DNA from: Crambe crambe
Lineage: Eukaryota; Porifera; Demospongiae; Poecilosclerida; Crambeidae
DNA: 64,000 bases
NCBI GenBank assembly: GCA_963924555.1
Contig: OZ004587.1
Location: 8,324,075 to 8,388,074, forward strand
Reading direction: 5' to 3'
In this document: positions 37,501 to 49,900 of the stretch, in pieces
Layout: every line of letters begins with the position of its first letter
How positions within the stretch are numbered: position 1 is the first letter of the stretch
Made by a program: the position numbers and the translations under genes
Notes under the pieces: generated by a model
Told to the model about the DNA's origin: nothing
The model's input: only the letters and a program-made list of their open reading frames with translations
The model's database searches: none

Positions 37501-39652
37501 TTTGCATAGAGTTTCCTAAGTTCAGTTACAATTTCACTTGCGATTGAACAATATACTGAACCATTGACCCATATAAATTGCAGCACTAAAACTCCACAAC
37601 AGTTGTGCAATATAATATGTAGGCGAACACAATGTTCAAAGACAAGTGAAATTTGCAGTATTCAGATAATACACCCAATCTGGCCATACTCAGTACTAGA
37701 ATACATTGGAACCTCACACACTTGGGACCCAGCTTTATTTTGTATAGAGTGTGTATACAGTGTGTTGAGAAGTTTGTCTCTTTCGGAGTGTCCCCAACCA
37801 GAGGTTCCACCCACTGTACACCGTAGCTATGTATTTAGCTACACACTCAGAGGACAAACCTCTCAACAAAGGACAATCTAAAAGTACCTTTGTATAAACA
37901 CTCTATGCAAAATAACCTCCAAAAGAGGATAACCTCTCTACAAAGGACAAAAGGATGGGTCCCAAGTGTGTCCATTATTCGGAGGTTCTGTGATTAGCTA
38001 GCTCCTCAAGTCTGTTATGATCACATGGTCATCACATGTACCTCTTTCAGTGATTAATGCTGTTCGCTGGTTGGCCCAGTAGACTGTTCGAGTTTGCACA
38101 GCAGCAAACCTGTGCAGTACATAAAGCCTTAATGTAACACAGCTATGATTAACCTCCAAGAGGACAACCTCTAAAAATAAGTGTGTCCATTATTTGAAGG
38201 TTCCATGCAGTTAATATGATTAGACATACATACATACCCAATGCGCAGTGGTCCTGAACCTGCTGGAGGTGCCGTCCACATGGTTGTAATGGACTGCTTG
38301 TCTACTCCAGAGTTATGAGAAACCCCACTCTGTGGGAATAGCATAATAGTAGTCAGGAATAATCAAATGTTGTACAGTGAACCCTCTCATAATGGCCACC
38401 ACTGACGGTATGAGTGGCTTCCTTGCCTATTGTGGCTACTCTCCTTGGTCCCGACTGCATTATATGCACTATTCAGTGTAGTACTTGGAAGAAAAAAATT
38501 AAATAAAAACCTGAGATAGGGACACCCCTCTAGCTCATTCCCCAATGGTGGCCACTATAGAGAGGTTCCTCTGTAGTGGGATGAAAATAAGTGTAGTGTA
38601 CTGTCCATTGCAGGTTGGTTGTCAGGAAGGTTAGGGGAATAGGTGGATACAGTTTGTCGTATGGTTTACACAACTGCATGGGACATAAAAGGATCGGGTT
38701 TCTTAGGTCCTTGTAAGCCACTACCTATTTCTCATTTCTTACTGACAACCATCCTGAACTACCCATAAGGAATGAGAAATAGGTAGTGGCTTACAAGGAC
38801 CTAAGAAACCCAATCCTTTCATGTACTATAGTACAATCCATGCAGTTGTGTAAACCATAGGACAAAGTGTATCCACCTATTCCCCAAACCTTCCTGACAA
38901 CCAACCTGCAATGGACACGCAGTACTTGTGTATTTTCCGAAACCCTAAATTTCCCCATGTAATTTTTTTAATTCAGCTAACCTCTGGTGGGGCACATGAA
39001 CTGAGTCGAGTGAGAGGATCGGTGGCAGCAAAGGTCCCTGCTGGAGTTGAATCATCAACAGCCAAACGGCCTTGAAGTAAGACTCCTCGAAATTGCGTAG
39101 TATCAGTCACACCTCTAAAGGTTACTGAATATTACAAAGATAGTCAAGATTACAGTCAAGATTTTCTCTAACAACTTGGCTAGAATCATTCAGCTTCAGT
39201 GGATTACAGTGGAACCTTTGATAAAAGACACTCTGATAGAGGAAAAACCTCTCAACAAAGGACAATCTAAAAGTACCTTTGTATATACACTCTATATGAA
39301 ATAACCTCCAAAAGAGGATAACCTCTCTAAAAGATGGGTCCTAAGTGTGTCCATTATTCAGAGGTTCCACTGTATTTTTAAGCTAGCTAGTTAATAATAG
39401 CATTGTCTTACATGAGTAGGTTACTCCAGGTTCATATGAAAATCCATTACCATCAGCCAGTGCCGAGATGTCTACTTCATAAGGCACAGCACTCGTTTGT
39501 GGCTGGGCTGAGTGCTGTTGCGGGTCAGGGCTGAGAGTGGAGCAAGCACCTTGGGGAGGTCCCATTGAAAAACACTCTACTACATTCAGTTTAATGGCAG
39601 TTCCTAAGAGGAATAGAAGGAGAGCTATGGGCTGGTACTTTTTTAATGCCAT
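34573..39652 (-). CDS. Calx-beta gene 2: Reeler / two Calx-beta / ITIH_C-like secreted protein
   Basis: Exons in coding order: 39412-39652, 38982-39124, 38238-38329, 38042-38109, 37004-37156, 36446-36655, 36093-36242, 35761-35973, 34882-35394, 34573-34826; 678 residues, all phases fit. The signal peptide has PIALLLFLLGTAI. Residues about 28-181 form a Reeler domain (GPPQGAC, SAVPYEVDIS, YEPGVTYSLTF, QFRGVLLQGR, TMWTAPPAGSGPLRIG and a YWANQ end). Two Calx-beta domains follow (182-302 and 303-423), ending TIVDNDG and NIMDDDG, the usual acidic Ca2+-binding ends. The ITIH_C-like module begins at DDPHF (D434; 35354-35365) and ends with the shared GYQGDGLIDG motif. The last two exons and their short intron are close to identical with gene 1. 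Function inferred as an extracellular adhesion/matrix protein. Confidence 0.87.
35492..35650. repeat. Dispersed short repeat copy in gene 2 intron
   Basis: Opens TACAGTGGAACCTCCGATAA, with GGACAACCTCCCAACAAA and CTGCAAAGGACAAAGTGGCTGAT inside; the right end is degraded (ATTCAGAGGTTCGTAAA). Confidence 0.75.
37157..38041. repeat. Gene 2 intron 4 with two dispersed-repeat copies
   Basis: Copies at about 37690-37812 and 37845-37990 lie in opposite orientation. The first ends GAGGTTCCAC and the second ends ATTATTCGGAGGTTC. The rest is AT-rich with no coding signal. Confidence 0.65.
38603..38916. repeat. Long foldback element in gene 2 intron 2
   Basis: Two arms of about 135-150 bp (38603-38739 and 38769-38916) are near-perfect reverse complements, starting GTCCATTGCAGGTTGGTTGT and ending ACAACCAACCTGCAATGGAC around a ~30-bp loop. 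Differences are a few substitutions and one ~9-nt insertion. Non-autonomous foldback DNA transposon or MITE; an intronic transcript would form a strong hairpin. Confidence 0.9.
39207..39372. repeat. Intact member of the CAGTGGAACC dispersed repeat family
   Basis: Starts CAGTGGAACCTTTGATAA and ends ATTCAGAGGTTCCACTG, flanked by TA on both sides, as expected for a TA target-site duplication of Tc1/mariner-pogo type. About 166 bp with no coding capacity, so a MITE. Confidence 0.8.
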
Positions 39653-40616
39653 ATTAGTTTAGTATCAGGCAGGATAAGCTCTAGAAACTTTATCTAGCTA
39701 ACTTATATAGCTCGTTCAGAACTTTAAGGGTTCTCATTTATCTGCGCATGCGTATTTTTTCCGCAGGTACGTGTAGGTCTGCGCATGCGCACGGAGCGAT
39801 TAGGAAGAGTTGATGCCGACAAGAGGAGGTTGAGGGGACAAAGCTGTGGGACTGCGTCATGGACCTTGATATCATCAGGCGTTGCAGCATAGATACTGAG
39901 AGAGGGAGCAAGCTGTGTCTGTGTCCAGTCCGTGAAGAGGAGAGGCCCGAGAGCCCACTTGAAGCTGAATAAAAATTGTGTGATGGAAAAGCTGATGTGG
40001 CAGGCTTGAACATACAATCTTTACTTGTACCTGTGTACGTGTGGCTATGCCCTGGTGGTGAGAGTGTTTTTGCATGAAACCTTGAACCTTGAACCTTGAC
40101 CATGTAGCAAGGCAGGTATACTGTAGCTAAACTATAATTCTATAGCCCATCAGCTAGCCATATAGCTGTGTTAGACTGTATTTTACACCTCTATCCTGTA
40201 TTAGCTACATACTAGAACACCTCTAGGACCCAGCCTTTCATTCTTGTAGCTATATAGAGAGGTGGTTGTCCTTGTGTTAAAAACAACAACAACAACAACA
40301 ACAACAGCAAAGATAAACTTATCCCCTTGCCTCAGGTATACAAAATAGGATGACATGTGATCCTTTATAGCTTATGTAGAGCTTTATCAAGACTCCTCTA
40401 TGAGAATAAATTTCATGCAAAATAGCCAGCCATAATAATAATATATATATACAAGACTATACAGTTGAACTAATAAGCTAGCAAGCTGCATGTGTACAAA
40501 AATAAATACTGAATGGTTAAAAATTTTAATACTAGCTATCTCTAACTATATTGTATATTATGTTACAATGTGCAACTATATTAAAGAATGTTGGTTGCAG
40601 TTTTTATCTGCATGGT
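39653..40616. other. Intergenic region between gene 2 start and gene 3 stop
   Basis: Gene 2 promoter must lie at its left part. A short (AAC)n lies at about 40280-40307. From about 40308 to 40500 the sequence is nearly identical to 53655-53837, so the gene 3/gene 4 duplication includes 3' flank DNA. Confidence 0.65.
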
Positions 40617-43600
40617 TCACTGCTTCTTCTTGAACTGGAAGTCACTGGTCATCACGTCATCCACAAGATAATCGAAATAAGTTCCATCGATGAGCCCCTC
40701 CCCCTGGTAACCAGGATTCATGGCAGTCCAGCAGAGCTGGTCGTCCTTGATCTCACGTTCCATAAAACTCCAGAGGGGACGACGCATCACAGGCACTGGT
40801 TCCTTATTGGGCATGATCAGAATCTTACGGACCTCATCAATTTCGACACCCTTGCGGAAAAACTGACCTACATTATATATCAGGTGGAAAAATGTATTAG
40901 CTCATTGGCTAACAGAAGTTAGCTAGCATGGCTTATAAATAATACAGTGGGACCTCCGAGTACCAAGGTTGTCCTCTTTTGGAGGTTATTTTTTAGTTGT
41001 TGTTAGTTGTTGTTGTTTATTTGTTTTGTTTTGTTGTTGTTGTTTTTTGTAATGAGTGTCGTTATTTTTACAGTGGAACCTCTGACTAATGGCCCAGCCT
41101 TTTGACCAGTCATCCTATTTTAGTCTTTGCTATTGGGCTGACAGACATTGTACTGTACCATGGCTATAGCTATCATTATGACCTGAAGACTAAAACAACA
41201 TACTGAAGAGGACTTACCGATGATTCCATGGGAGTTGGTGGTCTTATCACCAGTCTTGTGCCAGAAGATGTCCAAGTGTTCACTCATGAACTTCATGGTG
41301 AAAGCAATCTCCACATCCTTCAAGTCCACGTAGATGGATGGATACCTGAAGCCTTCAACTGGTGGTGCCTCAGAGATTGTTAGCTTTCCATTCTTGAAAG
41401 TAAGCCTCTCCAGATTCTTGGCTGCAAGCTCCACTTTGTCTCCAATGAAGATTTTCTTGCTGCGAGCTTCGAAGCGGAAGTTTGTGGCATTGGCTTGCTT
41501 GTATGTGTTGTCCTTCACTATGATCCCCATGGATCCCATCCATGTGACCTCACTACGACGGGAATCTGGAACAAATTTAGCGTTCATTATCAATCTCTCG
41601 TTAGCGATGAGATTGAAGGAGAAACCGTGTTCTCCCTGGACAGTGTAACACAGCATCTTTCCCCCTGGAAGGACGATACTAAAATGAGGATCATCTCCAC
41701 CTGTGGTTCCAATCTCATCATCTTGGATGGTCACATCAATTGGACTGCTGCCATTGGCAATGCCACATCCATCACTAGACGTTGTGAGGAACACTTGGAA
41801 GTTCTCATTGCCTTCACATATTCTGTCATTGACGATGTCAATCAAAACGTTCATGATGGGGTTTGCCCCATTCAGAGTGACAGTCTGAGCAGCACCATTA
41901 TAATCAGCTGGGAAGAGACAAGCATTGATAATATCCATAGCATGCATAATAAGTTCAGCTAATCCAAATTGAAAGTGCAATAATGGACACACTTGGGACC
42001 CAGCCTTTTGTTCTTTGTTGAGAGGTTGTCCTCTCTTGGAGGTTATTTTGTATAGAGTGGAGGAGGTCATTGCATTCACCTGGGTTTGTAGCACTTCCAT
42101 CCAGAGTTGTGACACTCACAACACAGTCTCGTCCGGCCGCCTTCTGTCCCTGGAGGGTGAGGGGGACCTGCAGTGATCCAATATTCTCCGGAACACTGAA
42201 CACATTGAGAGCGTTCACAAGAGCCACTGCAAGAAGGAAGGTGTTAGAACTGGAAGTGGTTAGTAAAGAATAGCTAGGTAGTTAGTTGGCCTAAGTAGGT
42301 AAGTAGTAAGAGTGTGACTGGATCTAGGAGAAGGGACCTTATGGAGCAAAAATTGTAAGTTAAGTTATCGATATCAAATTAATCCTCTCATCTAGAGCTT
42401 TTGAATAAAAATTCATAACCGTTTGGTTCCATAGTTATGGTACAATCATGTGTCTAGCTTATAAACTTTAACACACTATAAAAACTTTTGATCTGCATTG
42501 TTTCAGTAATGACTATTTTTACTGTAACTCAACTGCATCATAATTAGTTATCTTACCGTCATTATCCACGATGTTGGCAGAACCTGGGGAATTCTGGATG
42601 TTAACTGCTGGGTCATTGCTGGACAGCACAATGCCAAAGTTCTCTTGGAACTCGCACAACTGATCGTCAATGATGCTGATGTTGCGGCAGATCTGTGCAC
42701 CTTCTTGTCCAGGCATGAAGACAATGGGACTGTTCAAAGGCTGGAAGTCAGCTGGTGGGTTTCCTGGAGGGCAAAGAGTACAGACTGATGATTAATTGGG
42801 GGAGAAGTAGCTATTACTTATTACTAATAATAATATTATTATTATAGTTATTATTATTAGTATTGTAATTAGTCCTGAGAGTCATGAGACAGAATATAAT
42901 TCAATCAATGCCATAGACCCAGCCCACTTTCAAACAGGGTGGCCTGCCCTGCATTTAGTATACTGAGGGGAACACTGCTATTGGGAAATCAGAGCAAGAA
43001 GATGTGTCTGAGATAGAATCTTTTTTCTTCCTATCTCTATACAGACACACATTCTACACCTGTCCTGCTATGATCATATAAAGGTGTTTTTATCATCCTT
43101 TGTTTAAAGGTTGTCCTTCATATTTAATAATAGACCTGTCACATGTGATTGATTGCTTACCCATGGCAGGGTTGGGAGCCATTCCATCTTGAGTGGAGAG
43201 TGTGAGTGTCACGGGTCTCTCCAGGGTCTGTCCAGTCCCAACGATCTCCACACACACCTCCAAGTTAGCACTGCCTTCATTGATAGTGAATATGGGCGTG
43301 GTTACTCCAGCAGGGGGCACAATCCTAACATTGAGAGCTACAGAGAGAAAATGAATCCTAATTTTTTCCCCCCATTATTGCACGTAACAACAGCATATAC
43401 AGGGGAAAATAACTCTCCAGACAAAGTCGAGTGACCCACTTAGTCCTTGCAATTATTGGATATTTTGACTGGACAGATGCTATTGCCAGGCTACATTTGG
43501 CTGCTCTGATCAATCACTTACTCGGGCTATCAATGAGAGTGACAGTGGCCATGCTACCTCCAGAATTGAACTGCACATCTGAAGTGGAGGAAGCATTAAG

Positions 43601-44163
43601 AATGACTGTTTCAGGGTTCTCAATACTCTGGTCCAGCATGGCAGAGAAGGTAAAGCATCGTTGGTTCAGTCCATTGGGAGAAGTAGGGGTTGTTCCGGCT
43701 GGGAACACTAGGGCTTGGTTCACTGCGGCAAAGTCTGTTCCAACTGTTGAGTGGGGAGGGATGGAAAAGGAGGACGGGGGGAGGGAAAAGGAGGGCAGGG
43801 GAAGGAGGATGGGGTGAGGAGGGAGGGGGGAAAGGAGGACGGGGTGGGAGGGAGGGAAAAGGTAGACGAGGAAGGAGTGGGAGGGAGGGAGAGATGAGGG
43901 AGTAGGGAAAGGGAGGATAGGAAGGAAGGGGAAATGGAGGATCACGATTATTATAATGAAAACATTCATATTCTTCATGATTGATTGATTGACTGACTGG
44001 CATAGTTACGTGGTACTCACCTGTGGCAGAGCCTCCTATGTTTTGAACATTGATGGTAATTCCACCAGGTCCAATGATGCCAGTCGTGAGGTTGATGCAA
44101 ATGCTAGCCCCGACAGCTCCTTCAGTGACAGTGTAAGTTGGTTCAGCAAACTGGAAAATAATC

Positions 44164-44208
<45 letters not shown>

Positions 44209-45242
44209 ACTGAAACAATACTGAGTGTACTAGCTAACTAATAGATATCATTTCATGTGAACTTCAATTGTCACTAACTCCCAAGAAGTAATTAGCTACT
44301 AACAGTCGTTGTCTGTGATGAAGACAGGAGCTGAAGTTGGAGTCACAATAACCAGATCAGCAGCATTTAGAGAAACAGCACTAACAGTGAAGACTTCTTG
44401 AGGTTCATCAACGTCATCATCCATGATGTCCAGGTTAGTGCACTGGATTGGGTTCCCCATAGTGAAGGTGACAGTGGTGGGGTTAGAAGTAGCATTGTAA
44501 TCCACTCCAGGAGTAGCCACAACTGACCCTAAATGAAGCACACCAAAATGATACAATTAAGCTAACGTACTTGCAATGGGTACGTCATTCAAAAGAAAAT
44601 TTCTCCAGTAAAAGGAATTTCCCATTGTAAGGTCCCTTTGATTTGTCATATCACATGACTGAAACACGCACCTGCTGGACCGGAGGGAGAAGTGGAGAAC
44701 TGAGCCTGGAGAGATACCCCAGGGGCAAGCATCCCATTGGTGACGACGAGACACACACTCTGCATCATGCCTTCAGTCATTGTGTAACTGGGGAACTGGA
44801 AGTTCACAGACAATTCTGTATGGGGAGAGGGGGGAGGGAGGGAGAGAAGGAGGGAGGGAGAGAGGGGTGAGTGAGGGAGGGAGGGGGAAAGGAGGGAGGG
44901 AGGGAGTAAGGGAAGGAGGGAGAGAGGGAGAGAGGGAGGGAATGAGAAAGAGAATTCAATGAACTCTAGCTAGCATTTTCAGTCCCAACTTACGATCATC
45001 ATCATTAACATTGACCGTAGCTGTAGCAACTGTACCACCACCAACGAACATCCCACCTCCTCCAATAATGTTAGCCTGGACATTTATAACCTCTTGGTTT
45101 TCTACAACATCGTCATTTGCGATGGGAATTGTAAGTTGCTGAGTAGTACCAGGACCAGATCCTGATGCAAACATAAGTGTTTGTGCAGTTGCTGTGAAGT
45201 CACCTGGCGCTGTAGCAACAATGAATGTTAAGTAAATGCAGT

Positions 45243-45314
<72 letters not shown>

Positions 45315-46829
45315 TACTTACCTGTAGCTGTTCCAGTGTTCAGTGTTGTCACGGTGATGCTTGCTTGACTGGTGAGGGTTCCACTGGCACCTGCAATTTG
45401 CAGGGTGACAGTAGCAGGACCACTCCCCTCAGTCACTCCAAATACTCCGTTATTGGCAAACTCAAATAACGCACCTGAAAAAGGGGGGAGGGGGAGGGGG
45501 AGAGGGGGGAATAGCTATTCAATTATTCTTATGATAACTAAAATAGTATTTTTTCAGCTACTTGCTAGACTGTAACTTATCGCTTGAGCTGGACACATGA
45601 GGAATAGAAGTACACACACACACAGAGTATGGCATGTAGTTACACTGTTGGTATGTGTGACTGTATGATACATACTGCCATGCACACCAGTGACTACCAA
45701 ATAAGTAAGGCTGGGCTGGGGCTGGGCTAGGGCTAGGGTTAGGACTGGAACAGGCTCTACACCACCAGCCACTCTTTAATAAAAGAGAGTTTCCACATAC
45801 TATCGTTATCATTGATGATGAAAGTAGCTGTGGCACCATTAGGGAAATTCCCGGTTGTAGTTGCTGCGATGGTGAAGACCTCTTGTCCTTCAACCAGTGT
45901 GTCATCGACAACAGTATAAAAGATACACTGTCTTGCATTGGGCTGCCCTGGAGTGGCTCCCACTGGGAAGGTGAGGACTTGATTGCCCGGTACTGTTATA
46001 TCAGTTCCAACTGTAGGGGAAAGGGTGTTTATTCCAATCTTGTCTCTACTTTTAATTAACTTTGCATCATAGACCATTAGCTCACCTAACATGCTTATTC
46101 ATGAAGTTATATAACATTATTGTTGCCATAGTTAACACAGCAAAAACTCCACATGTAACAGGTCTGGGCTGCCCCACATAAATACCTGTTATTGTTTTTT
46201 GTTTGTTCTTATTGTTGTTGTTTTTGTTTATTCTTCTTGTTGTTGTTATTTTTGTTTATTCTTGTTGTTGTTGTTTTTTGTTTGTTCTTTGTTTTTTGAC
46301 TTGTACACTCAGACTAGTAAAAGTAGCTAACAGGACTCGTTATGGACAGCTTACAAGCTGTAGATTTTTTTGCTGTATATGGAATACTTATAATAATTAT
46401 TATGGAGCTAGTTGAATTATAATGAGCCGATGGACAGAACCTCTTTACCTGTAGCAGTGCCAGACTGAGCATTTAAGGTTACAGTGATGGGTGTGGTCAG
46501 GACACCGGTTTGGAGCATTACACAGAACTCGATGGCACCATCACCTTCACTTGCAGTTACCGTGGGAGTCTCAAAGATAAATTCCACCACTGTCAAAATA
46601 GCATTGATCAATAAAATAATTAGATACTACACATGTGCAGGTCATGTGCAGGTCATGTGATTGGCAAAGAGACAATTTCTGACGAGCCTTATTTGCTTGT
46701 ACATGTGCCTTTGTCAACAAATACTTAGAGGGTGGGGCATTCTCCCTCCTCTTGGATTTGGTTAATGAGCCTCGTTGTGTCATGAATGGGTATCACCCCT
46801 TTAATTTCCAGTGTCCTGCCCTAAGAGTA

Positions 46830-46906
<77 letters not shown>

Positions 46907-49900
46907 CTCACAGTCATCATCAGTGATTGTAATTGTGGCAGTTCCCTGTCCAGCTGTAATGGCTGTAGAAGGACCAGGTACGAGGATCAAGTTGAAGACC
47001 TCGGCTACTTCATCCATGTTATCATTCATGAGTGTGACAGGAACATTAGTCGGAGATGAGCTGATAGTGATTTGCTGATTGACCAATGCTGTGAAGTCTG
47101 CTCCAGCTACAATAATGAAAGGGGTGTGGTTGTAATAATGAAAGGGGTGTGGCTATAATAACGAAAGGGTGTGGCTACAATAATGAAAGGTGCTGTGAGT
47201 ATTGAGCTGTGAAGGTAGTGCAGACACGAAATGACAGCTAGTTGATTATGATCCTTTATACTGTGTGTCCCCAGTCCTCTGTCTCAATGATCCCAATTCC
47301 ACATCCCTATCGTCCCCCTATGGCCTAATCCCCTGTCCCTAAGGCCCCCCCCCCCCCATCCTAGTTGATTATGATCCTGTATACCCTATGTCCACCATTA
47401 CCAAGCCGTCCCAATCCCCCCACCCCCTCCCCCCTCCAATGGTCCCAACTTTGCAAAACTAACTTACCAGTCGCTGGGTTTTGTAAACCAGCTGTTGAAG
47501 AGGACACAGTGACCATCCTAGTGACACCAGGACCAAATGTGACGCCATTTGTAACCACAATCATGGTATTCACCATCACATCTGCCTCGATAAAGGTGTA
47601 CATGGTGGGACTGAACCCAATGGAAGGATCTGTAAGGGAAAATGAACACTAGTCTAGAAATTTATCACTATTAGTAAAAACATTATCACACAGTATGAAT
47701 TTTTGAGGAGTAAAATATTCATGATTTATCGAAAAATTGAACAGTCAACCCTATCTTTTGTGTATTAATTAAACTCACAAAACCATGAATATTAAATTTC
47801 ATCCCACAAAAAATTTCCAGTAATTAATTATACCCCGAAATTACCATGTACAAATTATGCTAATCACCAAACACATCACTTTTGTACTCAAACTAATAAT
47901 AGCTATATATATATTATTGTTGTTTTTTGAGACATACTATCATTATCAATTATGTTCCCAGTGGCTTGACTCTGGGTAGGTGAGATGGCCACATTTTGAT
48001 CAGTGGAGGTCAGGCTGAGAGCAAACTGTTCCGTGTTCTCAACGAGGGTGTCATCAATAACTGTTACCATGACAGTGGCAGTAGTGGATCCGGGGTTAAA
48101 GGTCACAGCTGCTCCAGCAAGTGGAGTGTAGTCAACTGAAATAAAATTGAAGTATAATTTATGAAGTAGCCATGAGAGCATAACTTACGATTAGCCACAG
48201 CAGACAAGGGAGATGATGGCAGTGTAGCCAATTGAACAGAGAAAGCCGATCCTACAGTGACTCCATTTGTGATCATAGCGGTAACACTGATGTTATTGTT
48301 CTCTGTGTCAGCAAAGGTAGTGCTTTGAAAACCCACTATAGGCTCTGAAAATGAAAGAAGGAAAGGAGGAAAGAAAAAAAGAAAGAAAGAGAAAATGGGG
48401 GAAAGAAGTACATCAATCAGGTAAAGGATCATCATATCTATAAGCTGCCTGGCTAAATACATATACACACATAAGAGTAACATTAGGTAAAGGATCTTAC
48501 AGTTGCTGGAAAGGAAAAACAAGATGGTGTAGCTAGCTATGTAGCTATAGTTATGTCAGCCCCTAACCATCATTATCTGTGATAAGAACAGTTGCCGTTG
48601 ATGGGGCAGCGGTTTGGAATTGGTTTCCGGTTGGAATGGTGAGACCGACAGTGAAGGTTTCGCTGGCCTCTGTTAGGGTGTCATCGACAATGTTGTAGGT
48701 CACACACATCACATTGTTAGCCGTAGTCAAGGCAACAGTGCTAGAACCTTGAAGGCTATAATCAGCAGCTGCAAAGAAGAAAGATAATCTTAATTTAATG
48801 GTGAGGAATCTTTACGGGGTAGCTTAGTGGCTTCCAAACCCCTTTGAAAAATCTGTCTGTTTCTCTGTCTATCTCTGTTTGTTTTTGTTTTTTGTTTGTT
48901 TGTCTGTCTGTCTATCCCTTTGCTTGTTTGCTTATTTATAATTTTGATTACGAGTTGTGGCAGTTCCCGGAGTGGAGGTGACTGTAACGGAGAGTGGAGT
49001 GGTGATAGGAACCCTGTCACTGTCTGTGGAGGTGAGTTGGACACACACGGACACTGTGGGAACACCTTCTTCCGCAATATACTGAGTTGAATTGAATGAG
49101 ATCGAAGCAATCGCTGCATGTGGACAAGAGAAACATTTCATTTCATTACAATTCTGCTATTCTAGCTAGCTACTAGCGCTATAGCTTAAAGAATTCTTTT
49201 TTATATCAAGCTATCTAGAGAAGTTTTACATAACGATTCGCTATTATGATAGTTGGCTAGTATATAGCTTGAACTAAATTCTATGAGCATACAGCTTGGG
49301 GTTATTTCCTTACTAGCTGTGTAGCCAGCTAGCTGAAAGAGAGAGAGTCTTAGAAAGAATCTTACTGCATTTCCAGCTTCAATCACACCCCCCCCCCCCC
49401 CCCCCCCCCCCAGCTCTCTCCCACTTACGGACACAAGGTGCTCCTGGTGCTGCTCCTGCCATCTCTATAAACCCAGGTAGACAACCCCCGCAGCTGACAG
49501 AGAAACGAGAATTATCACATATTCTTGTTTGGCTACAGCCTGCGTAGTAAGGTAGACGGCACTTGTCTGCAGTATGTGTGTGTGAGAGAAAGAGAGAGAG
49601 AGAGAGGGAGAGGGAGGGAGAGGGAGGGAGGGAGGGAGGGAGGATTATAGTTAGCTATAGCTAGATACTGTATCCCTGCATAGTTGCTCAAAATATTACT
49701 TACTGTCACAGAGAGTATTGGTTTCATCTTCTCCAGCATTGCCACCTACCAGAGTGCAGTTATCATGACCATCACACATAGCCGCTATGGGCACTGTGAT
49801 GCCACTCCCACAGTTAAAAGTGCTAGAAGGTGGATCATTTGTAATACCTGCGCAATATTAACAGTTGTATATATCACTGTAAAAATACTGCAATTAAAAT

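Noticed and set aside
39724..40103. Overlapping minus-strand frames of about 100-120 residues between genes 2 and 3
   Set aside because: No recognised domain, compositionally low in coding signal and containing a short CCTTGAA repeat. Not in the duplicated flank.
41495..41962. 155-residue plus-strand frame (and 54780-55250 in gene 4)
   Set aside because: Antisense shadow of the conserved ITIH_C-like exon.
44140..44160. Acceptor TTTTCCAG before TTTGCTGAA for gene 3 exon 44021-44164
   Set aside because: It would put TGA in frame. The upstream CTCTCAG acceptor (exon start 44164) keeps the phase and is also present in gene 4.
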